Assembly: GCA_029781045.1 (NCBI GenBank)
Contig: JAKOXL010000025.1
Location: 1 to 55,304 of the forward strand
Source of the DNA: Bacillota bacterium
GTDB taxonomy: Bacteria; Bacillota; UBA994; UBA5500
DNA: 55,304 nucleotides
Direction of reading: 5' to 3'
Shown: positions 1 through 7,752 of the stretch, piece after piece
Position numbering within the stretch: the stretch's first letter is position 1
Layout of the letters: every line of letters starts with the position of its first letter
The notes under the pieces: generated by a model
The model's database searches: none
What the model was told of the DNA's origin: nothing
Seen by the model: the letters and a program-made list of their open reading frames with translations, nothing else
Made by a program: the position numbers and the translations under genes

Positions 1-138
1 GCCAGCCTGATAGCGAAGAAACCAGTTCTGCAGGGTGGTTCTCCCAACCCCATACCTACGTGCAACAGATGTTAGAGACTGTCCACCTTCTACTTCCAAC
101 ACTAACCTTAGGCGAAACTCCCTACTGAACTTGGTCAA
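1..138 (-). CDS. Transposase N-terminus (partial, runs off left edge)
   Basis: Reading the minus strand from a TTG at 138, an open frame of 46 codons runs off the left edge. It begins MTKFSREFRLRLVLEVE and continues with a helix-turn-helix, SVARRYGVGRTTLQNW, followed by an aromatic/basic segment. This is the usual N-terminal DNA-binding region of IS3-type OrfA and related transposases. A GGAGG lies 10 bases upstream of the TTG, which supports the start. Only the DNA-binding end is visible, so the family, completeness and activity cannot be judged. The upstream 280 bases contain a repeat also found at the right end of the window. Confidence 0.72.
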   Translation of the reverse strand, partial: MTKFSREFRLRLVLEVEGGQSLTSVARRYGVGRTTLQNWFLRYQAG

Positions 139-442
139 AAGAAATGCACCTCCAAATGCTAGATCGGTGTCTAACATCTGGGGTGCACTTCACAAGACAG
201 CCCCTTCTTTTCGTTGTATTCCCATAAGACCGTGGTCATAGAGTGCCTGTGCCCAATCTCTCTGTCGGAATGAACTAGCCGCCAAAGACGCCGTGCTTGT
301 TATCGCTGCTTTTCCTCAGCTCCCTCGCTCTACTGCTTGTTGGACCCAACACGCTGTGCGTATACCTGCGTCCTCTCGCAGTATCCGCTCGGGGTACTTA
401 AAAACCTTAGTGTAACTGCCCCGTTCTACTGTCCTGTCGTAG
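139..442. other. Intergenic stretch upstream of the transposase
   Basis: No convincing gene lies here. The part from about 301 to 420 belongs to an intergenic repeat listed separately. The rest holds only short frames without good ribosome-binding sites. The segment may be the leader of the insertion sequence, or older degenerate repeat sequence. Confidence 0.5.
301..422 (+). repeat. Dispersed intergenic repeat, left copy
   Basis: About 120 bases match, in inverted orientation, the stretch 55109-55229 at the other end of the window. By eye roughly 80 percent of positions agree with only single-base gaps. Conserved blocks include CGCACAGCG, GAGCGAGGGAGC, GGAAAAGCAGCGA and ACTAAGGTTTT read on the minus strand. 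Weaker relatives are seen at 12052-12124 and 21634-21690. Confidence 0.75.
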
Positions 443-1729
443 CTATGTCGTGAGTGGCTGCAATAGCGGGAGTAACAATTCTCGCAAGGAGGCCAACTCC
501 TCATCGGCCTGCAAATGGCTCAAAACTTTGCCGGCCACTTGCGCCAAACTGGTGGCTGACCAATGCTTAATACCCAAGGGGTTCCTGGTGCCAGCACCCC
601 GTCCTTCCCTTTGATCAAGAGCCAAGTGGCCAATAAGCACCAACTGAAAATAGACCACTAGCCTGCGCAGATCGCTTAGGGTAGGCGGCTGGCTTTCCGG
701 GTCCCCATCCTGCTGTAACCGCTCCAGATAGATCTCCAGAAATCCCATTTCTTCTTCCGCCGTTAACTGCAATGTCGGGTCACAGATCAACTCCACCACA
801 TCCAGGGCCGACACATCCCGCCGCAAACCGGCCCAGTGGCAACTGCGGATCTGATCATTGGCAGTAAAGAAACCGCGAGGGGAAGCATTGGCCAGACGAA
901 GTCCCTTCTCCAGTTGAGCCAATGCGTACAAGGGTTGGGCTGCAGCGTGCACCTGCTGGATGGTGGTATCAGCCGCCTGCAAACCGTTGGCCAGAGCAGC
1001 CTCCAATGCCTCGCGCATACTAGCTACATTCAAACTAGGGCCAGGCGGCAACAAAGTCGCCAGATCTTTACCACGGCTATGCAGAACCGCCAGCTTTTGT
1101 ACCAACTGGGTTAGCATGCTTTTGCGGGAGTTGGCGTCCCAGCCTTGCCAGGCGTCATCAAACCGCTCCGTACCTATGGCTTCAGTGATAGTGATCAGTC
1201 GTTGCTCATCGTGGCCAAGCAGCCGTGGGAACACTTGGCTATGAATAGACAACATACGGAGATGATCAACTTCCCTGTTCACCAGAGCTGCCTTGGCAGC
1301 CATCACCTTCTCTTCCTGTGCCAGATCTTTAAAGGGATCCTGTTGCAGTTGGGCGGCTACGTTGACACTGCTTTGCATTTGTGTGGCCATCCCCTGCATC
1401 AAGTTGGCATCCTCATTTCCAGGTCGATTCCGCCGCTCTCGTTCTTCGTGCAGTTCTTCCAGCGGATAGACTATTTGCACCAGTACAGAGCGCTTGCTGC
1501 CATCGGCAAATTCCGTATCCAAATGATAGTAAGCCCTTTCCTCTGGAGCTCCCAGGGGCCTATCCACCGGCAGTCGGCTAGTTTGCACACGCACTGGTCC
1601 GCGCCCTTCTGCATCGTGCAAGAAGCGCGCCAGATACCTGCGATTAACACGCAGATCTCCCGGATGATTAATACGCCAAGCCAACAAAACTATGCTGATC
1701 ACCAAAATGACGTAAAATACTATTAACAT
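443..1729 (-). CDS. Membrane-anchored protein of unknown function, possible degenerate APH-fold kinase
   Basis: I do not recognise a named family. The protein is about 428 residues. A single N-terminal membrane helix (MLIVFYVILVISIVLLAW) is followed by a soluble domain. The ATG at 1729 is preferred over the upstream TTG (1744) because GGAGGG sits five bases before it. The soluble part has a weak resemblance to aminoglycoside-phosphotransferase-like folds: a segment ending in LAVLHSRG, then RGFFTANDQI where such kinases have HGDxxxxN, then an acidic segment ending ICDP. If the comparison is right, the catalytic Asp is missing and this would be a pseudokinase. That reading is inference and could be wrong. 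Confidence 0.75.
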   Translation of the reverse strand: MLIVFYVILVISIVLLAWRINHPGDLRVNRRYLARFLHDAEGRGPVRVQTSRLPVDRPLGAPEERAYYHLDTEFADGSKRSVLVQIVYPLEELHEERERRNRPGNEDANLMQGMATQMQSSVNVAAQLQQDPFKDLAQEEKVMAAKAALVNREVDHLRMLSIHSQVFPRLLGHDEQRLITITEAIGTERFDDAWQGWDANSRKSMLTQLVQKLAVLHSRGKDLATLLPPGPSLNVASMREALEAALANGLQAADTTIQQVHAAAQPLYALAQLEKGLRLANASPRGFFTANDQIRSCHWAGLRRDVSALDVVELICDPTLQLTAEEEMGFLEIYLERLQQDGDPESQPPTLSDLRRLVVYFQLVLIGHLALDQREGRGAGTRNPLGIKHWSATSLAQVAGKVLSHLQADEELASLRELLLPLLQPLTT

Positions 1730-1847
1730 TTCACCCTCCGTCAAGCTAGGAGCAACACCCTACCCCGTTTCTATCACCAGATGGCCAAGGCCACCCTGTG
1801 GACAACTACTATTTCTGCAAAAGTAGGATTTATCCTGCAGACCAGGG

Positions 1848-2837
1848 CTACACCACCAATCTGATCATGAGTTGACTGGCGATAGCAATGGTGGCAAAGA
1901 GGGTGGCTCCCAAGAGCAAGGCCCGCCAACCTCTGGCTCCCAAGTTCTGCAAACTAACACCTAACCCCATGGCAACCATAGCGGCCGTAATAAAGGTTTT
2001 GCTCAATCCCTTCAAATCCACTATCAGAAGGCCCAAATCGATCTGGCGAGTTAGTATGCCCATGGTGGCTAGCACACCCACGGCCACAAAACCTAGCACC
2101 TCTGGAGGAATCCAACGCCGACGGGAACCATCTCTCAGTTGCCCGGCATAACGCCAGTTGAGGAATATTGCCACTGGCGCCAGCATGAGAACGCGCCCCA
2201 TTTTGACTAAAGTACCAATCTCTCCACTCAGCTCGCTATAGGCAAAGGCAGCCGCCACCGCGTGGGCTACTCCCTGCAACGACACCCCCGCCCAGATGCC
2301 ATAGGCAACAGGCTCCATGCCCAAAAGGCGCCCGCAAAAGGGATACAGCAGCACGCCAGCAGCCCCCAGCAGACTGATGGCGGCCACAGCTAAGGCCATG
2401 TCTTCCTTTTCCGGCCGCACTATGGGTTCTACAGCTGCCATCGCCGAGGCACCACACACCGATGAACCCACGCCCAATAGAACCGCCAGTTTCTCATTCA
2501 TGCGAAAGGCTCGTCCTAGCCACTGGGCAGCAAATAGGGCAAAAACTACGGTAGCAATAATTAAGAGGATGATTCTCGCTCCAAGACGCCCGATGAGAGC
2601 AAAGTTCAGCTCAATACCCAAGAGGATAATACCCCACTGGAGAATGCGTTTTTCTATGAACTTCACGCCGGGGCGCACTGCAGGAGGCAAGGCCAGCAAG
2701 TTGTTAACAATGATCCCCAAAAGCACTCCAAAAGTGAGCGTATCTAGCAGTGGAAAAAGACCACTCAACCAGCCGGCCAGCAACTGGATCAGTGCCACCA
2801 GTAGAATTCCAGGAATCAGACCCAACAGCCAAGACAT
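1848..2837 (-). CDS. YeiH-family putative sulfate exporter (UPF0324)
   Basis: A 329-residue polytopic membrane protein with about ten hydrophobic segments. It has the hallmarks of the YeiH/UPF0324 family: an N-terminal helix pair with GVLLGIIVNN, the ERILQWGIILLG segment, the GVGSSVCGASAMAA motif and the VSLQGVAHAVAAAFAY motif. Family members are annotated as putative sulfate exporters on limited evidence, so the substrate is uncertain. The start has GGAGG eight bases upstream. The gene stands alone between the unknown membrane protein and a divergent EamA transporter. Confidence 0.88.
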   Translation of the reverse strand: MSWLLGLIPGILLVALIQLLAGWLSGLFPLLDTLTFGVLLGIIVNNLLALPPAVRPGVKFIEKRILQWGIILLGIELNFALIGRLGARIILLIIATVVFALFAAQWLGRAFRMNEKLAVLLGVGSSVCGASAMAAVEPIVRPEKEDMALAVAAISLLGAAGVLLYPFCGRLLGMEPVAYGIWAGVSLQGVAHAVAAAFAYSELSGEIGTLVKMGRVLMLAPVAIFLNWRYAGQLRDGSRRRWIPPEVLGFVAVGVLATMGILTRQIDLGLLIVDLKGLSKTFITAAMVAMGLGVSLQNLGARGWRALLLGATLFATIAIASQLMIRLVV

Positions 2838-2979
2838 AGATGTTACCTCCCAAAAATCAGATACTTCTTATTGTACTTGTTTTTGTTGGGCCCGGGAATA
2901 GGGCGAGATTAGAGACAGGGATTAGAACGGCCATCTCGAATCAAGAGATAGTCACTCGTTGGAAGGGCGGGGTTCATAG

Positions 2980-3849
2980 TTGCAGAAGAATGTCAATCCC
3001 TATGTTGTTCTTTGCTTAGGTGTGATGGCTGTGTCCGGGGCCGCCGTGTTTATCAAGCTGTCCCAAGCCCCGCCATTAGTTATTGCTAGTTATCGCATGC
3101 TGCTGGCCAGCCTAATCCTCTCTCCCCTGGCTTGGCAGTACCGGCAGGAGTTGTTATCTTTGCAGCGACGGCAAGTGGCCCTCCTGCTGCTCAGCGGTAT
3201 GGCCTTGGCAGTACATTTCGCCGCCTGGATCAGCTCTTTAAGCTATACGTCGGTGGCCAGTTCTACCGTTCTGGTTTCTACCCAGCCCGTTTTTGTCTTG
3301 GCCTTGTCTTATATTCTGTTCAAGGAGAAGGCTAGTAGGCGGCAACTGATTGGCACTGGCTTAGCCATGGTAGGCAGCGTCCTCATAGGCTTGGCTGATA
3401 GGGGTGGAAATGCCCTATCTCCTCTATGGGGCGATCTACTGGCCCTTTTGGGTGCCCTGGCAGCGGCCATCTATTTTCTCTGCGGCAAAGCTCTTCGGCA
3501 GGGGCTAGGAGTTGTCCCTTATGCCACCAGTGCCTATGGCATAAGTGCTGTTATGCTCTTGGCTTTGACTGGACTGACAGGAGCCCCTCTCTGGCCCTAC
3601 AACCTGCGCGAGTGGTTGTTATTTATAGCTCTGGCCCTCGTCTGCACCGTGATCGGCCATAGTTGCCTCAACTGGTCTTTGGCCTATCTTCCTACTGCGG
3701 CTGTAGGTGTTGCCATCCTCGGGGAGCCACTAGGTGCCAGCCTAATGGCCTTCCTTATCTGGAACGAAAGGCCCTCTCCACTACAGCTGGCAGGCAGCGC
3801 CCTTCTGCTGAGCGGGATTCTGCTTTTTCTCTGGCAAAACAAAAACTAG
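2980..3849 (+). CDS. EamA/DMT-family transporter
   Basis: A 289-residue protein with about ten predicted membrane helices arranged as two EamA repeats, each of about 140 residues. The first ends in the characteristic KEKASRRQLIGTGLAMVGSV stretch and the second contains LGEPLGASLMAFLIW. Members export small metabolites or amino acids; the substrate cannot be read from sequence. The start is a TTG behind a G-rich stretch rather than a clean ribosome-binding site, so the true start could differ by a few codons. It is divergent from the YeiH gene and convergent with plsY. Confidence 0.88.
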   Translation: MQKNVNPYVVLCLGVMAVSGAAVFIKLSQAPPLVIASYRMLLASLILSPLAWQYRQELLSLQRRQVALLLLSGMALAVHFAAWISSLSYTSVASSTVLVSTQPVFVLALSYILFKEKASRRQLIGTGLAMVGSVLIGLADRGGNALSPLWGDLLALLGALAAAIYFLCGKALRQGLGVVPYATSAYGISAVMLLALTGLTGAPLWPYNLREWLLFIALALVCTVIGHSCLNWSLAYLPTAAVGVAILGEPLGASLMAFLIWNERPSPLQLAGSALLLSGILLFLWQNKN

Positions 3850-3879
3850 GACTGCGAGCACAATCCTAGCTTCCCCCAA

Positions 3880-4464
3880 TTATGCTCTTACACCGCTATT
3901 TTGCTCCAAAAGGCCCTTGGCAGCAATACTCTGAAGGCGCCTCAGAACTATCATCAGACAAGAACTGGCGTAAAAGAGTAACGTTTGCAGTGACTCGCCG
4001 ATAAAGGCAAAAAGCAGCGGAACACCTATGCAAGCCGTTAAGGCGCTGATGTCGTGATCACGGATCACCAGATAACAGAGCCCCCAGATCGCCATACCAA
4101 AAAGGGCGCTTTTGAGGTCGCTTAACACTAGGCAACTGCCGACAAAGGTGGCTAGACCGCCTCCCCCTCTAAAGCGCAGCCAGATGGGCCAGTTATGGCC
4201 CACTATAGCGAAAGCGGGTAGAGCAAAGCGCAGTTGACCCACTGGGGCTACGGAACTAATGGCAGCTGCGGCCCAACCCTTCCCCATGTCACCCAGCAGC
4301 GTTAGCAAACCGGCTAGCCAGCCCACCTGCTTTACCACATTGGTCGTCCCCACATTGCGGGACCCTAGAGTACGAATGTCACCCCCATGGAATAGGCGAG
4401 TAGTTACGTAGGCGAAGGGAATCGAACCTAGCAGATAGCACAGTAAGGCATACTTGGCCACCAT
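3880..4464 (-). CDS. plsY: PlsY-like glycerol-3-phosphate acyltransferase (variant motifs)
   Basis: A 194-residue membrane protein of the PlsY family, which moves an acyl chain from acyl-phosphate to glycerol-3-phosphate in phospholipid synthesis. Visible motifs are LGSIPFAY, a GSRNVGTTN segment (usually GSGNxGxTN), DMGKG, GHNWP, and FRGGGGLAT. The last normally reads GGKGxAT, so the conserved lysine is replaced by glycine. Two family motifs therefore deviate and this may be a divergent paralogue rather than the housekeeping enzyme. It lies just downstream of a broken amidohydrolase on the same strand. Confidence 0.82.
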   Translation of the reverse strand: MVAKYALLCYLLGSIPFAYVTTRLFHGGDIRTLGSRNVGTTNVVKQVGWLAGLLTLLGDMGKGWAAAAISSVAPVGQLRFALPAFAIVGHNWPIWLRFRGGGGLATFVGSCLVLSDLKSALFGMAIWGLCYLVIRDHDISALTACIGVPLLFAFIGESLQTLLFYASSCLMIVLRRLQSIAAKGLLEQNSGVRA

Positions 4465-4485
4465 GGCACTATCCCCCTTTTTTTC

Positions 4486-4943
4486 TTATATGCTATCAAG
4501 CTTGACGCCCTTCTGGAGTAAGTCTTGGTAGGCCTGCAGGTGCGTCCACGCAGTTTAATGGCCATACCCGTGCCACCCACTAGGTTGGCCGAACCAGGGC
4601 CGGTATAGACGGTGGTAAAGCCCGCGTTGCGTACGATGGGGATAGCGGGATCATAGGGGTTCAGCGCATCAATGCCCCGAATTTGGGCGGTGATTGGACT
4701 AGTCATCTCGTTCCCGTCCATGGTGGCGGGCACTGAAGGTTCGCCAAAGAGGGAGATATGACTATGGGCGTCTATTAATCCCGGCATTACGGTTTTGCCA
4801 GTAGCATCGATGACTTGTGCCCCTTCTGGTATAGCCACATCTTTGCCAATGGCAGTGATCTTTCCATTCTCAACTAAGATCACACCATTTTCGATAACAC
4901 CCTGAGTGATAGTGATGATCTTGCCACCTTTAATGGCAATCAT
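4486..4943 (-). pseudogene. Amidohydrolase remnant with internal deletion
   Basis: From an ATG at 4943 with GGAGGAG upstream, the frame encodes the first 130 or so residues of a metal-dependent amidohydrolase of the imidazolonepropionase-like group: an N-terminal beta segment, MPGLIDAHSHISLFG with the metal-binding HxH, then VGGTGMAIKLRGRT. Homology then stops. Shifting frame at that point gives LQAYQDLLQKGVKLDSI and a stop at 4486, which resembles a short piece from further along such enzymes. Most of the catalytic barrel is absent, so the product cannot be a working hydrolase. Internal deletion is the simplest explanation. Confidence 0.75.
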
Positions 4944-4986
4944 GGCAACTCCTCCTTCTGTGAACTTGTTAGGGCGGCCCGCTGAC

Positions 4987-5036
4987 AAAAGGCGCCTCAA
5001 GCACTCTTAATATACTTCGTGCCTGAGGCGCCTTTT
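4987..5036 (-). terminator. Bidirectional terminator after feoAB
   Basis: A 14-base stem (GGCGCCTCAAGCAC at 4991 against its near-complement ending at 5032, one mismatch) is flanked by AAAA on the left and TTTT on the right. It can work in either direction. It lies 50 bases past the feoB stop. Confidence 0.85.
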
Positions 5037-5085
5037 CCTCTTTACGTAACCCGAAATCATCTACTTCCCAAGAAGGTAACTACCA

Positions 5086-6906
5086 TTAGACCAAGCCCAA
5101 GATGAGAGTGCCAGCTTTGTTGATTAGCCCTCCTACTAGAATGGCAGTTATGGTAGTGGAGAGAGCAATGCCCACGGCCACTTTGGTGTTGAATTCCTTC
5201 GCCAGAATGCCAAAGACCGAAAGACAAGGTAGATAGAGCAGCCCAACAGCGGCCCCGGTAAACATCTGCAAGGGAGTTAAATTAAGGGCCAAGAGGGGCG
5301 CTATCGCCATTTCCCGGCGCACGATGCCCAGTATAAGACCTAATACGGCTTCACTAGGCAAACCTAGCCAACCAACCATCATAGGCTTAAAGAACTCGGC
5401 AATGCCATCTAGTATGCCGGCTTCTTTAACCACTGCTGCTAAGGCAACGGCAAGTAACATAGGTGCCTCGGCGTCCATCAAAAAGGACTTGACTCGGACT
5501 TTAAGTTTGACCCAATAGGCCCGCCCGTCGGGAATCAACAGATTAGGTACCTCAATTATGAGAGGATCAATGCTCCCTTTAAACAGTCTACTGGTAACAA
5601 CACCCACCAGCACGAAGATAGATAGAGCCAGAGCTATGATGGCCACCATCATCCAGAGGGAGTAGTTCCCAACAAGCGATAAAAGGGCACCGGTCTGAGA
5701 AATGCAGGGCACTGCAAAGCAAATCATGGTGGTCAGCATCAACCGCTCTTTACGCGTAGTGGTAGCTCGAGTGCCTATTATTGCCGGAACCGCACAACCG
5801 AAGGCCAGCATGATGCTGACCAGACTACCACCCTGCACACCTACTTTGCGCAGCACACTGTCAAACAAAACAGCCAGGCGTGGCAGGTACCCGCTATCCT
5901 CCAAAAAAGTGAAGATCACATAGAAGACCAGCACAAAAGGAACGATCGAAGTTAGAATCCACTCAAAGCTGATAACAAAGAAGCCATATTCGCCCACCAG
6001 AATGTTGAGTAGTGTACCGGAAGGAATAAAACTGGAAAACAGTCTTTCCATAAGAGGCACCAGAACATTATCAACCACAGGAGCGATTATCGTATCAGCC
6101 AGAATATTACCGGTAGCTACCACAATACCGAGAGATGCCAGAATAACTACCATGGCTATCGGGATCCCCGGCCAGGGCCGCATCATAGCCTCCCCCAAAC
6201 GATCAAGGAAACTAGGGGTTGCATTGACATTGCTAATAACGTCCCGCGCTATTCTCCTCGCCTGCTCCCAATAGTGAGTGCTATCCTGATGGCGGGAAAG
6301 ACAGGGTAAATGGCAGGATGCGCACCCCGCACCACAGGCGCTGCAAGGAGGCAACGGACTGGCTGTAGTAGGCGCATTAACCACCTGCTCTAAAGCAGCC
6401 CTAACTTCTGCAAAACCTTGCCGTTTTACCGCTATAGTAGGAATAACCGGGCCACCCAGCTTCTGAGACAGCAGAGGTATGTCAATCTCCAGACCCTTTC
6501 GTCGGGCCACGTCCACCATGTTCAACGCATAGACAATGGGAACGTTGAACTGTTGCAACTCTAGGGCTAGACGTAGTCCACCCTCCAAATCGGTGGCGTT
6601 TAAGACACAGAGAACGGCTTTGGGGTTACTCTGCATAAAGCGTACTGCTACAGCTTCCGCTTCCGAGGTGGCCTCCATGGTGTAGGTACCTGGCAGGTCA
6701 ATTAGATGATAGGTCTTATCCCCTAGCTGCATTTCACCCTGCATAAAGGAGACGGTGGTTCCGGTGTAATTGGAGCTTACCACATAGACACCGGTGAGTT
6801 CTGAGAAAAACACACTCTTACCCACATTAGGACAACCCATCAGCAGGATTTTATTCTCTTTACCTAGTACCGAGGGGTCTTCCGCCACGGTGCAATGACT
6901 ACTCAT
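5086..6906 (-). CDS. feoB: Ferrous iron transporter FeoB
   Basis: FeoB imports Fe(II) across the cytoplasmic membrane. The N-terminal G domain has G1 GCPNVGKS (residues 24-31), a DLPGTY G3 motif and NMVD as G4. It is followed by a linker and about ten membrane segments with the Gate motifs, including GCAVPAIIGTRAT and CISQTGALL. About 606 residues is at the short end for the family. The linker near residue 195 is cysteine-rich, with spacing C-x2-C-x3-C-x2-C-x3-C. The ATG at 6906 is preferred over 6912 because GGGAGG is seven bases upstream; it follows the feoA stop almost directly, indicating coupled translation. Confidence 0.95.
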   Translation of the reverse strand: MSSHCTVAEDPSVLGKENKILLMGCPNVGKSVFFSELTGVYVVSSNYTGTTVSFMQGEMQLGDKTYHLIDLPGTYTMEATSEAEAVAVRFMQSNPKAVLCVLNATDLEGGLRLALELQQFNVPIVYALNMVDVARRKGLEIDIPLLSQKLGGPVIPTIAVKRQGFAEVRAALEQVVNAPTTASPLPPCSACGAGCASCHLPCLSRHQDSTHYWEQARRIARDVISNVNATPSFLDRLGEAMMRPWPGIPIAMVVILASLGIVVATGNILADTIIAPVVDNVLVPLMERLFSSFIPSGTLLNILVGEYGFFVISFEWILTSIVPFVLVFYVIFTFLEDSGYLPRLAVLFDSVLRKVGVQGGSLVSIMLAFGCAVPAIIGTRATTTRKERLMLTTMICFAVPCISQTGALLSLVGNYSLWMMVAIIALALSIFVLVGVVTSRLFKGSIDPLIIEVPNLLIPDGRAYWVKLKVRVKSFLMDAEAPMLLAVALAAVVKEAGILDGIAEFFKPMMVGWLGLPSEAVLGLILGIVRREMAIAPLLALNLTPLQMFTGAAVGLLYLPCLSVFGILAKEFNTKVAVGIALSTTITAILVGGLINKAGTLILGLV

Positions 6907-6908
6907 GC

Positions 6909-7181
6909 TCATACCTCCCGGACCAGAATACGACTGGCAATATCTTTACCGACGGCTACCTCCCGGCTGCCCACCTGCAACAGTACGGGACCGCCCAGGC
7001 TATAGCGATACTTCTTCTGCACCACGCTCTTGGGACAAATACCCAAACAAGAGAGCAGAGGTGCTGGTGGTACTTGCTCCACCTCATAGCACTTGCCTTC
7101 GCAGACGGTATAGAGGTTACTCAACTGACCGCACGAGCAGTGCTCACGTCCATGACCTCCATGTCTCCTACGTCCTTTCAC
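6909..7181 (-). CDS. feoA: FeoA-type SH3-like protein
   Basis: A 90-residue protein immediately upstream of feoB. The C-terminal two thirds match FeoA: hydrophobic core segments, LGICPKSVVQ and a final GKDIASRILV. FeoA is a small cytoplasmic SH3-fold partner of FeoB. The start is a GTG behind GGAGGAAGGAAC. An unusual N-terminal extension of about 20 residues is rich in His and Cys (HGGHGREHCSCG), and two further Cys follow in CEGKC. Two Fur-like boxes lie upstream, so iron repression of the operon is likely. Confidence 0.9.
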   Translation of the reverse strand: MKGRRRHGGHGREHCSCGQLSNLYTVCEGKCYEVEQVPPAPLLSCLGICPKSVVQKKYRYSLGGPVLLQVGSREVAVGKDIASRILVREV

Positions 7182-7205
7182 GTTCCTTCCTCCTTGTTGC
7201 AGAGA

Positions 7206-7224
7206 TTATGATAATCATTCTCAA
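7206..7224. promoter_or_regulatory. Fur-like box proximal to feoA
   Basis: A 19-base site reading TTGAGAATGATTATCATAA on the minus strand closely matches the Fur consensus GATAATGATAATCATTATC. It lies about 25 bases upstream of the feoA start. The shared TTGAGAAT core with the second box supports a real operator. Confidence 0.75.
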
Positions 7225-7247
7225 TTCATTTCCAAATAAAAATCGGC

Positions 7248-7264
7248 TTGATACCGATTCTCAA
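7248..7264. promoter_or_regulatory. Second Fur-like box of feoAB
   Basis: A 17-base imperfect palindrome, TTGATACCGATTCTCAA, lies 23 bases beyond the first box and shares its TTGAGAAT half-site when read on the minus strand. Tandem sites of this type suggest cooperative binding of a Fur-family repressor. Confidence 0.6.
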
Positions 7265-7321
7265 TTTCATATAGATTATACCTAACTCTGGAGTAATTGT
7301 CATCCCTTCTTTAGAAAATAA

Positions 7322-7355
7322 ACTCGGGTCCAATAATGAATACTTGGACCCGAGT
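7322..7355 (-). terminator. Terminator after the YckD-like gene
   Basis: A perfect 12-base stem (ACTCGGGTCCAA and its complement, ten-base loop) followed on the minus strand by a T-rich run. It ends the gene at 7370-7708 and lies upstream of the Fur boxes of feoA. Confidence 0.82.
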
Positions 7356-7369
7356 GCAAACACACCTGG

Positions 7370-7708
7370 CTAATCTGCTGGAACGTCTTGCCTATCCCTC
7401 AGGTTGGGCTTAAGCTTCCTCATCTTCCCCTTCCCTTCCTTCGGCAGCTTCTCCAAACCGTGCTTTAACTGCCATTCAAGACGCTCATCCAGCTTTTGCT
7501 TGTACTTCTCACCCTCTTCTGCCGTCAGTTTGCCGGCAGCCACCAGCTTATCAATGATCTGCTTCTTGAGGTCAAGAATCTGTCGTCGCAGAGCCTCTAT
7601 CTCCTCTTCCAGCTTTTCCTCGGCTGGAGCCGCCATGAGCGCAGAATCAGGAGTGATGGCCAACAGGATTAGAGCAGCCAGCAATACTGCTGCCGACCAC
7701 CTTTTCAA
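7370..7708 (-). CDS. Secreted YckD-like (DUF2680) small protein
   Basis: A 112-residue protein with an N-terminal signal peptide (hydrophobic AAVLLAALILLAI then AMAA-type cleavage region). The rest is a highly charged helical segment with the DUF2680 pattern: QIIDKLVAAGKLTAEEG followed by a KQKLDERLEW helix. B. subtilis YckD belongs to this group. The family's function is unknown; the region looks like a coiled coil. The gene has its own terminator and stands alone between rtcB and feoA. Confidence 0.78.
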   Translation of the reverse strand: MKRWSAAVLLAALILLAITPDSALMAAPAEEKLEEEIEALRRQILDLKKQIIDKLVAAGKLTAEEGEKYKQKLDERLEWQLKHGLEKLPKEGKGKMRKLKPNLRDRQDVPAD

Positions 7709-7752
7709 GCGCTCACCTCCCTTCCGCGAATATTAGCCTGTTGGTAACCGTC

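Noticed and set aside
316-504. Open frame on the minus strand across the left repeat.
   Set aside because: The right copy of the repeat has a one-base difference that breaks this frame, so it is not conserved as a protein.
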